DNA of 64,000 nucleotides from Haloarcula salina (GCF_010119195.1 NZ_WRXL01000001.1:558001-622000); one strand, 5' to 3'. Shown: positions 8,763 to 16,679, numbered from the stretch's first letter. The notes: a model not told the origin generated them from the sequence alone. Program-made: numbers and translations.

Positions 8763-8831
8763 CGGTCGGCCGGCGCGGCGGCGAACACGTTCGGGGCAAA
8801 CCCCTGACGAACTGCCGCCGTGACTATCGGT

Positions 8832-9065
8832 ATGAGCACCGACTCGCAGGGCGGCGTTCGCGAACTGGACGTGCGGCGCGTCGAGGGCGAACCGTTCTCG
8901 GACATCATGGAGGCGCTCGACGCCATCGAGGGCGACGAGCGGCTCCGGCTGGTGAACAGCTTCGAACCGGTTCCGCTGTACGGCGTCCTCGAAGAGCGCG
9001 GCTTCAGCTACGAGGCGGAACAGATCGCCGACGAGGAGTGGCACGTCACGGTCCGGCCGGAGTGA
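8832..9065 (+). CDS. DUF2249 domain protein
   Basis: A 77-residue SirA/TusA-like small protein. It contains the DUF2249 signature LDVRRVEGEPF, then LVNSFEPVPLYGVLEERGF, and ends EEWHVTVRPE. In haloarchaea such genes cluster with denitrification and copper-protein genes, where they may handle a redox or metal cofactor (inference). Start is at the ATG at 8832; a GTG at 8820 would add four residues. Its stop is one base before the next start, so the two genes are very probably co-translated. Confidence 0.8.
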   Translation: MSTDSQGGVRELDVRRVEGEPFSDIMEALDAIEGDERLRLVNSFEPVPLYGVLEERGFSYEAEQIADEEWHVTVRPE

Positions 9066-9066
9066 G

Positions 9067-10230
9067 ATGGGGATAGCGCGCGCCTCGCGGTGGTTCGTCG
9101 CGGCGGGCGCGCTGTTTTTCCTCGGCGTCCAGCTTGCGATAGCCGCGGGCGCGCCGCGTCGGACGGTCGTGACCCTGGGGCTGTACGGCTTCGTCCTGCA
9201 CGTCGCGTTCGGGAAGGCCTACGCGCTCGTGCCGTCGTACTTCGAGCGGTCGCTGGCGTGGCCGACCGCGCCCGCGATCCAGTGGCCGCTGTCGGTCGCC
9301 GGGACCGCCGCGCTGGCCCTGGCTCCGGCAGGGCCGGCGTGGCTCGACCCGGCGGGGACGGCGCTGTGGGCCGGCAGCGTCGCGATCTTTCTCGGGACGC
9401 TCGGCTGGACGATCCGCGACAATCCGACCGGCGCGGCGACGGGGACCGGTGACGCGAACGCCCACCGGCGGCCGGTCGACAGGCGCGCGAACGCGGTCGT
9501 ACCGGTGGCGCTCGGCTACCTGTCGCTGGCCGTCGTCGCGGCGCTTGCGGGCGCGTTCGGATCCGGCTGGCTCGCCGACCAGCAGCGCTCGCACCTGCTG
9601 GCGGCGGGGACGGCCGCCCTGCTCGTCTTCGGGGTCGGCTTCCGCCTGTTCCCCCGGTTTCTCGTCGCCGAGCCCCCGCGGCGACTGGTGGCGGTCGTGT
9701 TACTGACCGGAGCCGTCGGGCCGGCGCTGCTCGCGTTCGGACTGTTCTCGCCGACCGTCCTGCTCGTCGGCGGCGTCGTCGAGGCCGTCGCCGTCCTCGG
9801 GTTCGCCGTGTCGTATCTCGTCCTGTTCGCCCGCTCGGACCGCCGCCGGGTCGGCTTCTACGCGGTGGCGCTTGGGGCCGTCGCCGGCGTCGCCGGCGTT
9901 GGACTCGGGCTGGCGATGGCCGTGACCGCCCGCGAGCCCGCGCTGGTCCGGGCCCACTACCGGCTCATGCTCGTGGGCTTCCTCGGACTGACTGTCGTCG
10001 GGGCGGCGTACCAGTTCTATCCGCCGGCGGTCGGGACCTGGCCGCTCGCGTCCGACCGGACGGCGCTCGGCTCCATCGCACTGCTCGGCGGCGGACTCGG
10101 TCTCCAGGTGGTCGGGGCGCTCCTCGGGCACGACCTCGTCTCGGCGGTCGGCGCAATCCTCGGAGTCTCGGGAGCGGCGCTGTTCGCGTATCTGCTGTTC
10201 GCGGCGTTCGACCGCCGTCGCGGCCGGTGA
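9067..10230 (+). CDS. Polytopic membrane protein, CcoN/NnrS-like
   Basis: A 387-residue protein with about eleven hydrophobic segments. Two similar stretches, HVAFGKAYALVPSYF (about residue 50) and AHYRLMLVGFLGLTVVGAAYQFYPP (near residue 300, quoted only in part: LMLVGFLGLTVVG), recall the histidine-bearing helices of haem-copper oxidase subunit I and of NnrS. I therefore infer a haem- or copper-related membrane protein linked to nitrogen-oxide metabolism. It starts one base after the DUF2249 stop and converges with a NarO-like regulator. A full set of oxidase haem ligands is not evident, so an enzymatic oxidase is unlikely. Confidence 0.6.
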   Translation: MGIARASRWFVAAGALFFLGVQLAIAAGAPRRTVVTLGLYGFVLHVAFGKAYALVPSYFERSLAWPTAPAIQWPLSVAGTAALALAPAGPAWLDPAGTALWAGSVAIFLGTLGWTIRDNPTGAATGTGDANAHRRPVDRRANAVVPVALGYLSLAVVAALAGAFGSGWLADQQRSHLLAAGTAALLVFGVGFRLFPRFLVAEPPRRLVAVVLLTGAVGPALLAFGLFSPTVLLVGGVVEAVAVLGFAVSYLVLFARSDRRRVGFYAVALGAVAGVAGVGLGLAMAVTAREPALVRAHYRLMLVGFLGLTVVGAAYQFYPPAVGTWPLASDRTALGSIALLGGGLGLQVVGALLGHDLVSAVGAILGVSGAALFAYLLFAAFDRRRGR

Positions 10231-10237
10231 GGGCGGG

Positions 10238-10888
10238 CTACGCCTCGACGATGCTGTCGAGCAGCTTCGTCTGGGCCGCCGCGAGGTGCTCCGCGAACGT
10301 CGACACCGAGATGTCGAGTTCCGTCGCCACGTCGCCGGCGTTCGCCCCCTTCGGATACTCGAAGTAGCCCATCTCGACGGCCGTCTCCAGCACCTCGCGC
10401 TGGCGGTCGGTGAGCGTGCTCCGGTCGACCAGGATCGAGTCGACCGGATCGACCGAGCCGTTCTGGCGCATCGACCGGAGCGAGACGCCGTCGTACAGCT
10501 CCTTCAGACGGGTGACGATAGCGCGGACGCGGTCGATGTCCGGCGCGTGAAACGTCATCTGGAGCTGTCCGCCCTCGGCGCGGATGTCGGCGACAGGGCA
10601 CTCGAAGCGCTCGACCGCCTCGCAGACGCAGTCGGTCCGCGTCCGGGTGAACTGGTACCGCGTCCCGTTGCCCGTGACGAACACCTCGTCGAGGTCCGAC
10701 CGATCGTCGAGTGCCGTCTCGCCGTCGTCGTCCGCCGCGGTGAACTCCTCGATGACTCGCCCGTCCGCGTCCGGACTGCTCCTGGCCACGTCCGTCATCG
10801 CCGTCCCGGCCTCCTCGGAGACGCTCGCCACCGGGCACGCGCCGGGGGAGTCGACCGATAGTTCCACTCTGATGCCCGAGTCACTCAT
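10238..10888 (-). CDS. narO: NarO/DmsR-like Bat-type regulator with Cys motif
   Basis: A 216-residue transcription regulator. The C-terminal bacterioopsin-activator (Bat) helix-turn-helix lies at about residues 155-215 (LTDRQREVLETAVEMGYF, DVATELDISVSTFAEHL). The N-terminal half carries Cys18, Cys87, Cys89 and Cys97, including a CX7C. NarO of Haloferax, which activates nitrate respiration and denitrification genes, has a similar cysteine-rich N terminus thought to hold an iron-sulfur cluster. A redox- or nitrogen-oxide-sensing role is therefore likely. The adjacent DUF2249 and CcoN/NnrS-like genes fit. Paralogues such as DmsR are also possible. Confidence 0.7.
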   Translation of the reverse strand: MSDSGIRVELSVDSPGACPVASVSEEAGTAMTDVARSSPDADGRVIEEFTAADDDGETALDDRSDLDEVFVTGNGTRYQFTRTRTDCVCEAVERFECPVADIRAEGGQLQMTFHAPDIDRVRAIVTRLKELYDGVSLRSMRQNGSVDPVDSILVDRSTLTDRQREVLETAVEMGYFEYPKGANAGDVATELDISVSTFAEHLAAAQTKLLDSIVEA

Positions 10889-10953
10889 GTTCGATAGTTC
10901 CCGTCAGGCCTACAAAACGCACGTGGCGGATTCCCACGGAGTGAAAAAGCCCC

Positions 10954-12024
10954 TCAATCCGCCGGGTGCTGGTCGGGGACGGGCCCGTCGTAGCCCGCCG
11001 GCTCGTAGCCACACAACGGATCAGCGGCCAGCGGGTCGCCGGTCGCCGCGTAGGCGCGCGACCGGCTGCCGCCGCAGACGGCGCGATACTCGCAGGCCCC
11101 GCACTTGCCCGTCAGCGCGTCGTCGTCTCTGAGCCGGCGGAACAGGTCCGAGTCGCGGTAGATGTCGACGACGCTCTCGTCGGGGACGCTCCCCGCCGAT
11201 TGCGGGAGGAACCCGGAGGGGAACACCTCGCCGGTGTGGCTGACGAAGGCGAACCCCTTGCCGGCGCGGATGCCGAGCCGCCGGCGGAAGTCGCCGTCGT
11301 CGTCGCTCTCCTCCAGCGCCACGCGCCGGTAGTGGGGCGCTTCAGTCGTCTTGACGCCGAACCCGGCGTCCTCGCTGACCTCGTGGAGCCACGACATGAC
11401 ACGCTCGGCCCGGTCGGGGTCGATGGGGGTCAGCACACGGCCGCGGCCGACTGGGACGAGGAAGAAGACGGACCACAGCACCGCGCCGAGGTCGTCGACG
11501 AGGTCGCGGATCGCCGGGAGTTGCTCGACCGTCTCGGCGCAGACGGTGGTGTTGATCTGCAGCGGCACGCCGAGGTCGCGGGCCGCCTCGGCGGCCGCCA
11601 TCGTCGCCTCGAAACTGCCGTCCTCACCGCGGAAGGCGTCGTGGGCTGCCCGGTCGCCGCCGTCGACCGACAGCGCCAACCGCCGGAGGCCGGCGTCGTC
11701 GAGGTCGGCCAGCCGCTCCCGCGTGAGCGAGGCCGTCCCGCTGGGCGTCAGCGTCATCCGGAGGCCCTGCCCGGTCCCGTACTCGATCAGCTCGGACACG
11801 TCCTCGCGGGCGAGCGGATCCCCGCCGGAGAGCACGACCAGCTGGCCCTCGCCGAACTCGCGGGCCTGATCGAGGAGGGCCTTCCCCTCGGCGGTCGAGA
11901 GCTCGTCGGGGTGACGACGGGGCTGGGCGTCGGCCCGGCAGTGCTTGCACGCCAGTTCGCAGGCCTGCGTGAGCTCCCAGATGAGGACCAGCGGCCGCCG
12001 GTCCAGGTCGAGTTTCCCGCGCAT
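10954..12024 (-). CDS. Radical SAM/SPASM protein (TIGR04053-like)
   Basis: A 356-residue radical S-adenosylmethionine enzyme. The 4Fe-4S motif is Cys22-x3-Cys26-x2-Cys29 (CELACKHC). The SAM-binding GGDP follows at about residue 67. The C-terminal SPASM region (CGACEYRAVCGGSRSRAY, then a late Cys) supplies ligands for further clusters. The sequence type resembles both the haem-pathway enzyme AhbD and the TIGR04053 peptide-modifying group. Its start codon directly follows the stop of a CGCGG-motif small protein, which favours a peptide maturase for that partner. The two roles cannot be separated from sequence alone. Confidence 0.8.
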   Translation of the reverse strand: MRGKLDLDRRPLVLIWELTQACELACKHCRADAQPRRHPDELSTAEGKALLDQAREFGEGQLVVLSGGDPLAREDVSELIEYGTGQGLRMTLTPSGTASLTRERLADLDDAGLRRLALSVDGGDRAAHDAFRGEDGSFEATMAAAEAARDLGVPLQINTTVCAETVEQLPAIRDLVDDLGAVLWSVFFLVPVGRGRVLTPIDPDRAERVMSWLHEVSEDAGFGVKTTEAPHYRRVALEESDDDGDFRRRLGIRAGKGFAFVSHTGEVFPSGFLPQSAGSVPDESVVDIYRDSDLFRRLRDDDALTGKCGACEYRAVCGGSRSRAYAATGDPLAADPLCGYEPAGYDGPVPDQHPAD

Positions 12025-12336
12025 CTACGCCTCCCGACGGACGTGGACGCGGGTGACGTGGCCGCCACAGCCGCACTGGTCGACGTACTCGGCGGTGACG
12101 GCGTCGCCGAAGCGGTCCTCGAGCGCGTCGAACAGGTACGTCTCGGGGTGGCCGTGGGCGGCGTGACTCACTAGGTTGACGTGGTTGCCCGCCGTCGTCT
12201 TCTCGACGGCGTCGACCGCCTGTGCGACGACCAGCGACCGGTCTTCGGCGTGTTCGGGCGTTTCCAGGTTCGCCGACCAGGAGTTGTCGTGGACGGCGTC
12301 GGTGACCGGTGGGACGTTCTCGTGGACGCGGCTCAT
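12025..12336 (-). CDS. CGCGG-motif small protein, putative radical-SAM-modified peptide
   Basis: A 103-residue soluble protein. Residues 1-85 are acidic and His/Asn-containing, with a conserved-looking HDNSWSANLETPEHAEDRSL block. Near the C terminus lies Cys-Gly-Cys-Gly-Gly (88-92), the only cysteines in the chain, followed by HVTRVHVRREA. From memory this matches the haloarchaeal 'CGCGG family rSAM-modified RiPP' described only by genome mining. The stop TAG is immediately followed by the ATG of the radical SAM gene (TAGATG), so the pair should be translationally coupled. The product is unknown. Confidence 0.75.
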   Translation of the reverse strand: MSRVHENVPPVTDAVHDNSWSANLETPEHAEDRSLVVAQAVDAVEKTTAGNHVNLVSHAAHGHPETYLFDALEDRFGDAVTAEYVDQCGCGGHVTRVHVRREA

Positions 12337-12391
12337 GGGCGACCGTAGTCGGCCCGGACCCCTCGGTCTGCTCCCGCAGATGTTCGGGGGT

Positions 12392-12808
12392 TTATCCCTG
12401 CACCTGCTCGTCGAGCCAGTCGAACTGGCGGTTCAGTTCCTTGCTGCGCTGGCGCGAGACGATGGTCGAGTCGATCATCGTCCCGAGGACCGGGAGATCG
12501 AGCGCCGTGTACTCCGTGGTCGCCGTCACCTCTGTCCCCCCGTCGACGGCCTCAACGGTGTAGTCGGTGACCATCGACTCGAAGATGCCCTCCCGCTGCT
12601 CGTAGGTCAGTACGGCGTCGGTCTCGATCAGTTCGACCACCAGTTCGATCTGGAACAGGCCGACGTGGTTCTGGATGACGACGGTGTCGCCCTCGACCGT
12701 CACGTCGTCGAAGCCCGCGGCCCGCATGAACGGCTCCACGTCGGTGATGCGGTCGATTACCGTGTCCGGGTCGGCGTCGACCGTCCGGGTCAGCGAGACG
12801 CGCTCCAT
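12392..12808 (-). CDS. SRPBCC family protein
   Basis: A 138-residue START/Bet v 1-like helix-grip fold. It begins MERVSLTRTVDADPDTVIDRI and has alternating beta strands and a C-terminal long helix (SRQRSKELNRQFDWLDEQ). Such proteins bind hydrophobic ligands or act in polyketide/lipid chemistry; no ligand can be proposed here. I chose the ATG at 12808 because the longer frame runs into low-complexity sequence. It is divergent from the Bat-type regulator gene. Confidence 0.78.
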   Translation of the reverse strand: MERVSLTRTVDADPDTVIDRITDVEPFMRAAGFDDVTVEGDTVVIQNHVGLFQIELVVELIETDAVLTYEQREGIFESMVTDYTVEAVDGGTEVTATTEYTALDLPVLGTMIDSTIVSRQRSKELNRQFDWLDEQVQG

Positions 12809-12978
12809 ACCGGATGGCGTTCGCCCGACGGAATAAGCGTTCGCCACGACCGCACGTGTTCGGACCGGCGCTCTTGGTCGCGGTCGGCCTGCGTTCCGTT
12901 GGTCGCGGTCGCCCCGTCCGCGACTAGTGTCCCGCCCTTGCCACCCATGCGCAAGGTTCATCTATCGCGCCGACGAAA

Positions 12979-12992
12979 CCGAACATGTTCGG
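12979..12992. promoter_or_regulatory. 14-bp perfect palindrome, operator candidate 1
   Basis: CCGAACATGTTCGG equals its own reverse complement. It shares CGAA-N4-TTCG with a second palindrome whose centre is 35 bases downstream, and it lies in the divergent SRPBCC/Bat-regulator intergenic region. Confidence 0.6.
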
Positions 12993-13014
12993 CAACACGG
13001 CCGCGGGACCGGGG

Positions 13015-13026
13015 CGAATATATTCG
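13015..13026. promoter_or_regulatory. 12-bp perfect palindrome, operator candidate 2, overlapping TATA-like sequence
   Basis: CGAATATATTCG is self-complementary. Its AT core probably doubles as the TATA box of the Bat-type gene at 13036, so binding here would repress or autoregulate. Confidence 0.6.
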
Positions 13027-13035
13027 GATAGACAG

Positions 13036-13671
13036 ATGCCACACGCTGAACTCACCCTCACGATACCCGAGGAGATCTGGATCGGCGACGTGTCGCGGAC
13101 CTACGACGACGCGGCCTTCCGGATCCTGGCCGCGCTCCCCGGCGAGGACTCCGGGGTCGGGCTCGCCGAGGTGACCTCGGCGGACCTCCCGGCGGTCCTG
13201 CGGGACATCGAGAGTCGGGACTCCGTCACGTCGATGGAGATCCTCTCCCACCGCGACGACCGCGCGCTGATACAGTTCGAGACCTCGATGCCGCTGTTGC
13301 TGTTCCCGGTGCAGGGGTCTGGCATCCCGCTGGAGATGCCCTTTACCCTCTCGGACGGACAGGCGGTCTGGGAGATCTCCGCGCCCCAGGAACGGCTCTC
13401 GGAGCTCGGCGAGCAACTGGAGGAGTTCGGCATCCCCTTCAACGTGGACCGCATCCAGCAGCACCTCGAATCCGAGCAGCTCCTGACCGAGAGCCAGCTC
13501 GAACTCGTCGAGGCGGCCATCGACGCCGGATACTACGACACCCCGCGGGACTGCTCGCTGACCGAACTGGCCGACCGCGTCGGCATCGCGAAATCGACCT
13601 GCAGCGAAACGCTCCACCGGGCCGAGGAGAAGATCCTGAAGGAGTTCGTCACCGACCGCCTGGCGCGCTGA
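13036..13671 (+). CDS. Bat-type helix-turn-helix regulator
   Basis: A 211-residue bacterioopsin-activator family regulator. The N-terminal ligand domain covers about residues 1-140 and the HTH_10 domain about 150-208 (LTESQLELVEAAIDAGYYDTPRDCSL, in part: DRVGIAKSTCSETLHRAEE). The start at MPHAELTL (13036) is preferred over an ATG at 12985, because that upstream codon lies inside a perfect palindrome and the extension is not family-like. Two related palindromes upstream suggest autoregulation. Target genes are unknown; idi follows 47 bases downstream. Confidence 0.83.
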   Translation: MPHAELTLTIPEEIWIGDVSRTYDDAAFRILAALPGEDSGVGLAEVTSADLPAVLRDIESRDSVTSMEILSHRDDRALIQFETSMPLLLFPVQGSGIPLEMPFTLSDGQAVWEISAPQERLSELGEQLEEFGIPFNVDRIQQHLESEQLLTESQLELVEAAIDAGYYDTPRDCSLTELADRVGIAKSTCSETLHRAEEKILKEFVTDRLAR

Positions 13672-13718
13672 CGGGAAGTCGAAGGGCGTAATACTCACCT
13701 CCGTGAGATGGTGGACAT

Positions 13719-14282
13719 ATGAGCAACGACGCGGTCGACGAGACGCACAAAAACGCCCGGCAGGAGGTCATCGCCGTCGACGCCGACGACAACGAGGAGG
13801 GGCTCGTCAACCGACTGGAGGCCCACACCGGCGACGGCGTCCGCCACCGCGCGTTCACGGCGCTGCTGTTCGACGAGAACGACCGGATTCTGCTGGCCCA
13901 GCGCGCCGCGAACAAGCGCCTCTGGGACACACACTGGGACGGCACCGTCGCCTCCCACCCCGTCCAGGGCCAGACGCAGGTCGAGGCCACCGAGGAGCGG
14001 CTCGAAGAGGAACTCGGGATCACGCCCGCCCAGTACCGCGATCTCCGCGTGACCGACCGGTTCGAGTACAAGCGCTACTACGAGAACGCCGGCCTGGAGT
14101 GGGAGGTGTGTGCGGTCCTGCAGGCGACGCTGACCGACACCGCGCTCGACCCGAACCCCGAGGAGGTCGACGGCCTGCTGTGGGTCCCCTACGACCGGCT
14201 CCGCGAACACCCGGAGTACTACCGCCAGCTCCGCCTCTGTCCGTGGTTCGAGATCGCGATGCGACGCGACGAGGAGCGATAG
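13719..14282 (+). CDS. idi: Isopentenyl-diphosphate delta-isomerase, type I
   Basis: Interconverts isopentenyl and dimethylallyl diphosphate, supplying the C5 starter for archaeal lipids, carotenoids and quinones. The 187-residue Nudix-fold protein shows the active-site Cys context THWDGTVASHP, the Nudix-like helix EATEERLEEELGI and the Glu-bearing LEWEVCAVLQA segment. In the usual type I motif a Cys sits in the NTCCSHP loop; here this reads DGTVASHP, as in other haloarchaeal members. It lies downstream of the Bat-type regulator on the same strand. Confidence 0.88.
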   Translation: MSNDAVDETHKNARQEVIAVDADDNEEGLVNRLEAHTGDGVRHRAFTALLFDENDRILLAQRAANKRLWDTHWDGTVASHPVQGQTQVEATEERLEEELGITPAQYRDLRVTDRFEYKRYYENAGLEWEVCAVLQATLTDTALDPNPEEVDGLLWVPYDRLREHPEYYRQLRLCPWFEIAMRRDEER

Positions 14283-14287
14283 CGGAG

Positions 14288-16018
14288 TCAGTCGTCGTCC
14301 GCCCGGATCGTCCCGTCCTCGGCCGTCTCGGGATCGGCTGCCGGCACCTGCAGTTCGACCGTCGTTCCCGGCTGATCGCCGTCGGTGAAGGCCATCCGAC
14401 CGCCCAGGTTCCGGACGATCCAGTTGACGAGCCAGAGCCCGACGCCGGAGCCGTGTTTCAGCGGCGTCTCGGTTCCCGAACGGATGACCTCCCGCTCGTG
14501 GGCGGCGATCCCGGGACCGTCGTCGCTGACCCGGACGGCGACGCCCGGCGTGTCGGCCCTCCGCTCGACGGTTATCTCGACCGTCACGGTCCCGTCGCCG
14601 GCCGCGCCGTGTTCGGCCGCGTTCTCGATCAGTTCCTCGAAGGCGATGATGATCGACGGGCCGCCCTCGATCCAGACGTCGCGGTCACACGAGAGCGAAA
14701 TCGTCGCATCCGGGTAGCTGTCGCGCGCCTCCTCGACGACCGGCTCCAGCAGCGACCGGAGTCGCATCGGGCGGTGGTGCTCGCTCTCTAAGGCTTCCGT
14801 GACGCGACCGATCTTGTTGCTCCGGTCGACGATACCGTCGACGGTGCGGATGATGCGCTGGATCCGCTCGCGCTCCTCGGAGCCGGCGGTGTCCCTGAGC
14901 ATGTCGGCGTTCCCTTGCACGACGTTCATCTCGTTGCGGATGTCGTGGCGCAGCAATCGGTTCAGCACGTCGAGGCGCTGTTCGCGCTGGCGGCGCTCGG
15001 TGATGTCTCGCAGGCTGATGAGATGCCCGGAGACGACCCCGTAGGCCCGGTACAGCGGCGTTACGCGAACGTCGTAGTACCGGAGGGCGCCGTCACGTTC
15101 GAGGGCCATCTCTGTCTGCGCGCGCTGACCGGGTTCCGGGACGGTCTCGGCGAGTCGCGGGAGTTCCTCGGACAGCGGTCGTCCCAGCAGCGCGTCCTGA
15201 TCGCGCTCGAACAGGGCTACTGCGGCCCCGTTTACGTCGACGACGCGGAGTTGTTCGTCGACGATCACCACCTGGTCGTCGAGTTCCGTGAAGATGGCCT
15301 CGCGGCCGAGTTCCCGCGTCACCGGCGCGACGTCCAGCAGCTTGGTCCGCAAGATCGCAACCGAGAGGACGACGCCGGAAGCGACGTAACTGAGACTCGT
15401 CGGATCGAAGTCGACAGGCAACACGCCGAGGACGAACAGCGACTGGACGACCGTCGGGACGCCGATGGCGACCAGCAGCGCGAGCACCTGTCCGCGAAAC
15501 AGCTGATTCGACCCCACCATCACGCGCAGGAGCAACAAGCCGCCGGCCAGCACCAGCACCAGCATGTACGACAGGTGTCCCCAGTAGGCGATTCCGTACG
15601 CGGGATCGAGCGCCACCGCCGCCGACGAGAGGTACCGCGTCTCGGTCGCTGTCCAGACGAGGTCGTGGGCCTCGTTCGACCAGACGAGCGTCACGAACAG
15701 GGCCGGCTCGACGAGCAAGAGGGCCACGCGTCGCCGCGTGAGCCAGTTCGGGTGGCCGGTGTACTCGACGACGGTCGCGAGCCACGCGACCGGGATGACG
15801 ACCGAGAGCGTCAGTTGCACCTGGAGGAGCCGAATCATGCCCTCCAGGCCCGGCATCGCGAGTTCGATCCCGTACGCCACCGCCCAGAGGCTCGCCGCGA
15901 CGACGAACGCCGCCAGCGGGCCGGCTCCCGGTCGGTCGCGGTGGAGCCACACGAGAAAGGCGACGGCCATGCCGACGACGCCGGCCAGCAAGACGACTGC
16001 GAGCGGCGTCGTGACCAT
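14288..16018 (-). CDS. Sensor histidine kinase with N-terminal 7TM domain and PAS
   Basis: A 576-residue membrane sensor. Seven hydrophobic segments fill about residues 1-225 (histidine kinase N-terminal 7TM type). A PAS domain follows at about 235-345 (VIVDEQLRVVDVNGAAVALF). The HisKA-like H-box is RHDIRNEMNV with His near residue 357. The HATPase domain has the N-box ENAAEHG, G1 DDGPGI and G2 GSGVGLWL, so the kinase looks active. The signal and partner regulator are unknown. A TATA-like ttatatct 29 bases upstream supports the ATG at 16018. Confidence 0.88.
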   Translation of the reverse strand: MVTTPLAVVLLAGVVGMAVAFLVWLHRDRPGAGPLAAFVVAASLWAVAYGIELAMPGLEGMIRLLQVQLTLSVVIPVAWLATVVEYTGHPNWLTRRRVALLLVEPALFVTLVWSNEAHDLVWTATETRYLSSAAVALDPAYGIAYWGHLSYMLVLVLAGGLLLLRVMVGSNQLFRGQVLALLVAIGVPTVVQSLFVLGVLPVDFDPTSLSYVASGVVLSVAILRTKLLDVAPVTRELGREAIFTELDDQVVIVDEQLRVVDVNGAAVALFERDQDALLGRPLSEELPRLAETVPEPGQRAQTEMALERDGALRYYDVRVTPLYRAYGVVSGHLISLRDITERRQREQRLDVLNRLLRHDIRNEMNVVQGNADMLRDTAGSEERERIQRIIRTVDGIVDRSNKIGRVTEALESEHHRPMRLRSLLEPVVEEARDSYPDATISLSCDRDVWIEGGPSIIIAFEELIENAAEHGAAGDGTVTVEITVERRADTPGVAVRVSDDGPGIAAHEREVIRSGTETPLKHGSGVGLWLVNWIVRNLGGRMAFTDGDQPGTTVELQVPAADPETAEDGTIRADDD

Positions 16019-16042
16019 TCGTTTCCGTAGTAATGCAGTCCC

Positions 16043-16050
16043 AGATATAA
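16043..16050 (-). promoter_or_regulatory. TATA box of 7TM histidine kinase
   Basis: On the minus strand it reads ttatatct, about 29 bases upstream of the ATG at 16018. Confidence 0.6.
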
Positions 16051-16060
16051 CTGTTCTCGC

Positions 16061-16372
16061 TCACTCGGCGTGGGAACGAAGCGCCGACCAGACCGCGAAC
16101 GCGCCGAGGGCGAACGCGGGAATAAGCGGTAGCGTGAGGTACGCGTCCCGGAGCGTGAGCCCGAGAGCACGGATGATGCCCTGAGCGGCCGGTAGCAGCA
16201 AGATCGCGCCCGGAACGATCAGGAATGCGACGACGAGCATCCCGACGAGAGCCCACCCGCTCGTCCCGAACTCCGCGTCGGTCCCGGCGTCGGGCGACGC
16301 GTCGGCGTCTCCCTCCGGCCGGTGAACGTAGCCGCCGTCCGCGTCGGCCGGCGCGGACTCGTCTGGCGTCAT
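16061..16372 (-). CDS. Small two-helix membrane protein
   Basis: A 103-residue protein with an acidic, disordered N-terminal 40 residues and two transmembrane helices at about 40-62 and 76-96. It ends ALRSHAE. No family is recognised with confidence. It sits upstream of the 7TM kinase on the same strand, but the kinase has its own promoter, so a shared role is not shown. Confidence 0.6.
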   Translation of the reverse strand: MTPDESAPADADGGYVHRPEGDADASPDAGTDAEFGTSGWALVGMLVVAFLIVPGAILLLPAAQGIIRALGLTLRDAYLTLPLIPAFALGAFAVWSALRSHAE

Positions 16373-16477
16373 CGAGCGGCACCTCCGCGCGCCGACGGGG
16401 CGGACGGACCGGTGTGCGAGCGAGTCGTCATGGCTCGGCGTGAGGGAAGCACGCGCAAAACGCTGGCGGTCTCGTCG

Positions 16478-16648
16478 TCAAGAAGGACCCGGCGTACCGG
16501 CGGGTTCCGGCTCAGAGATGTCGAGCAGGGTCGTCTGGTGATCGGTCGTCGATTCGTGTGCCGCTCGCTCCCGCTCGGCGGTCGCGCGGTCGTCGAACAG
16601 CCCTTCGAACGGACACTCGTGACAAACGAGGTGATAGGCCCCCACCAT
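16478..16648 (-). CDS. C2H2-like zinc-finger miniprotein
   Basis: A 56-residue protein beginning MVGAYHLVCHECPFEGLF. It has Cys-x2-Cys (about 9-12), and two histidines follow about 20 residues later (AAHESTTDH), the spacing of a C2H2 finger. The start at 16648 is chosen because a TATA-like gatttatcc lies about 27 bases upstream; longer starts lack family-like sequence. Role unknown. Confidence 0.68.
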   Translation of the reverse strand: MVGAYHLVCHECPFEGLFDDRATAERERAAHESTTDHQTTLLDISEPEPAGTPGPS

Positions 16649-16670
16649 GATTTTTATTTCCCTAGTTTCT

Positions 16671-16679
16671 CGGATAAAT
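16671..16679 (-). promoter_or_regulatory. TATA-like box of zinc-finger miniprotein
   Basis: On the minus strand gatttatcc lies about 27 bases before the ATG at 16648. The 10-bp palindrome CCAGATCTGG (16696-16705) lies between this and the divergent moaB-like promoter. Confidence 0.5.

Noticed and set aside
12985..13035. ATG at 12985 as start of the Bat-type regulator
   Set aside because: The codon lies inside a perfect palindrome, and the added 17 residues do not resemble the family. The TATA-like palindrome also lies downstream of it.
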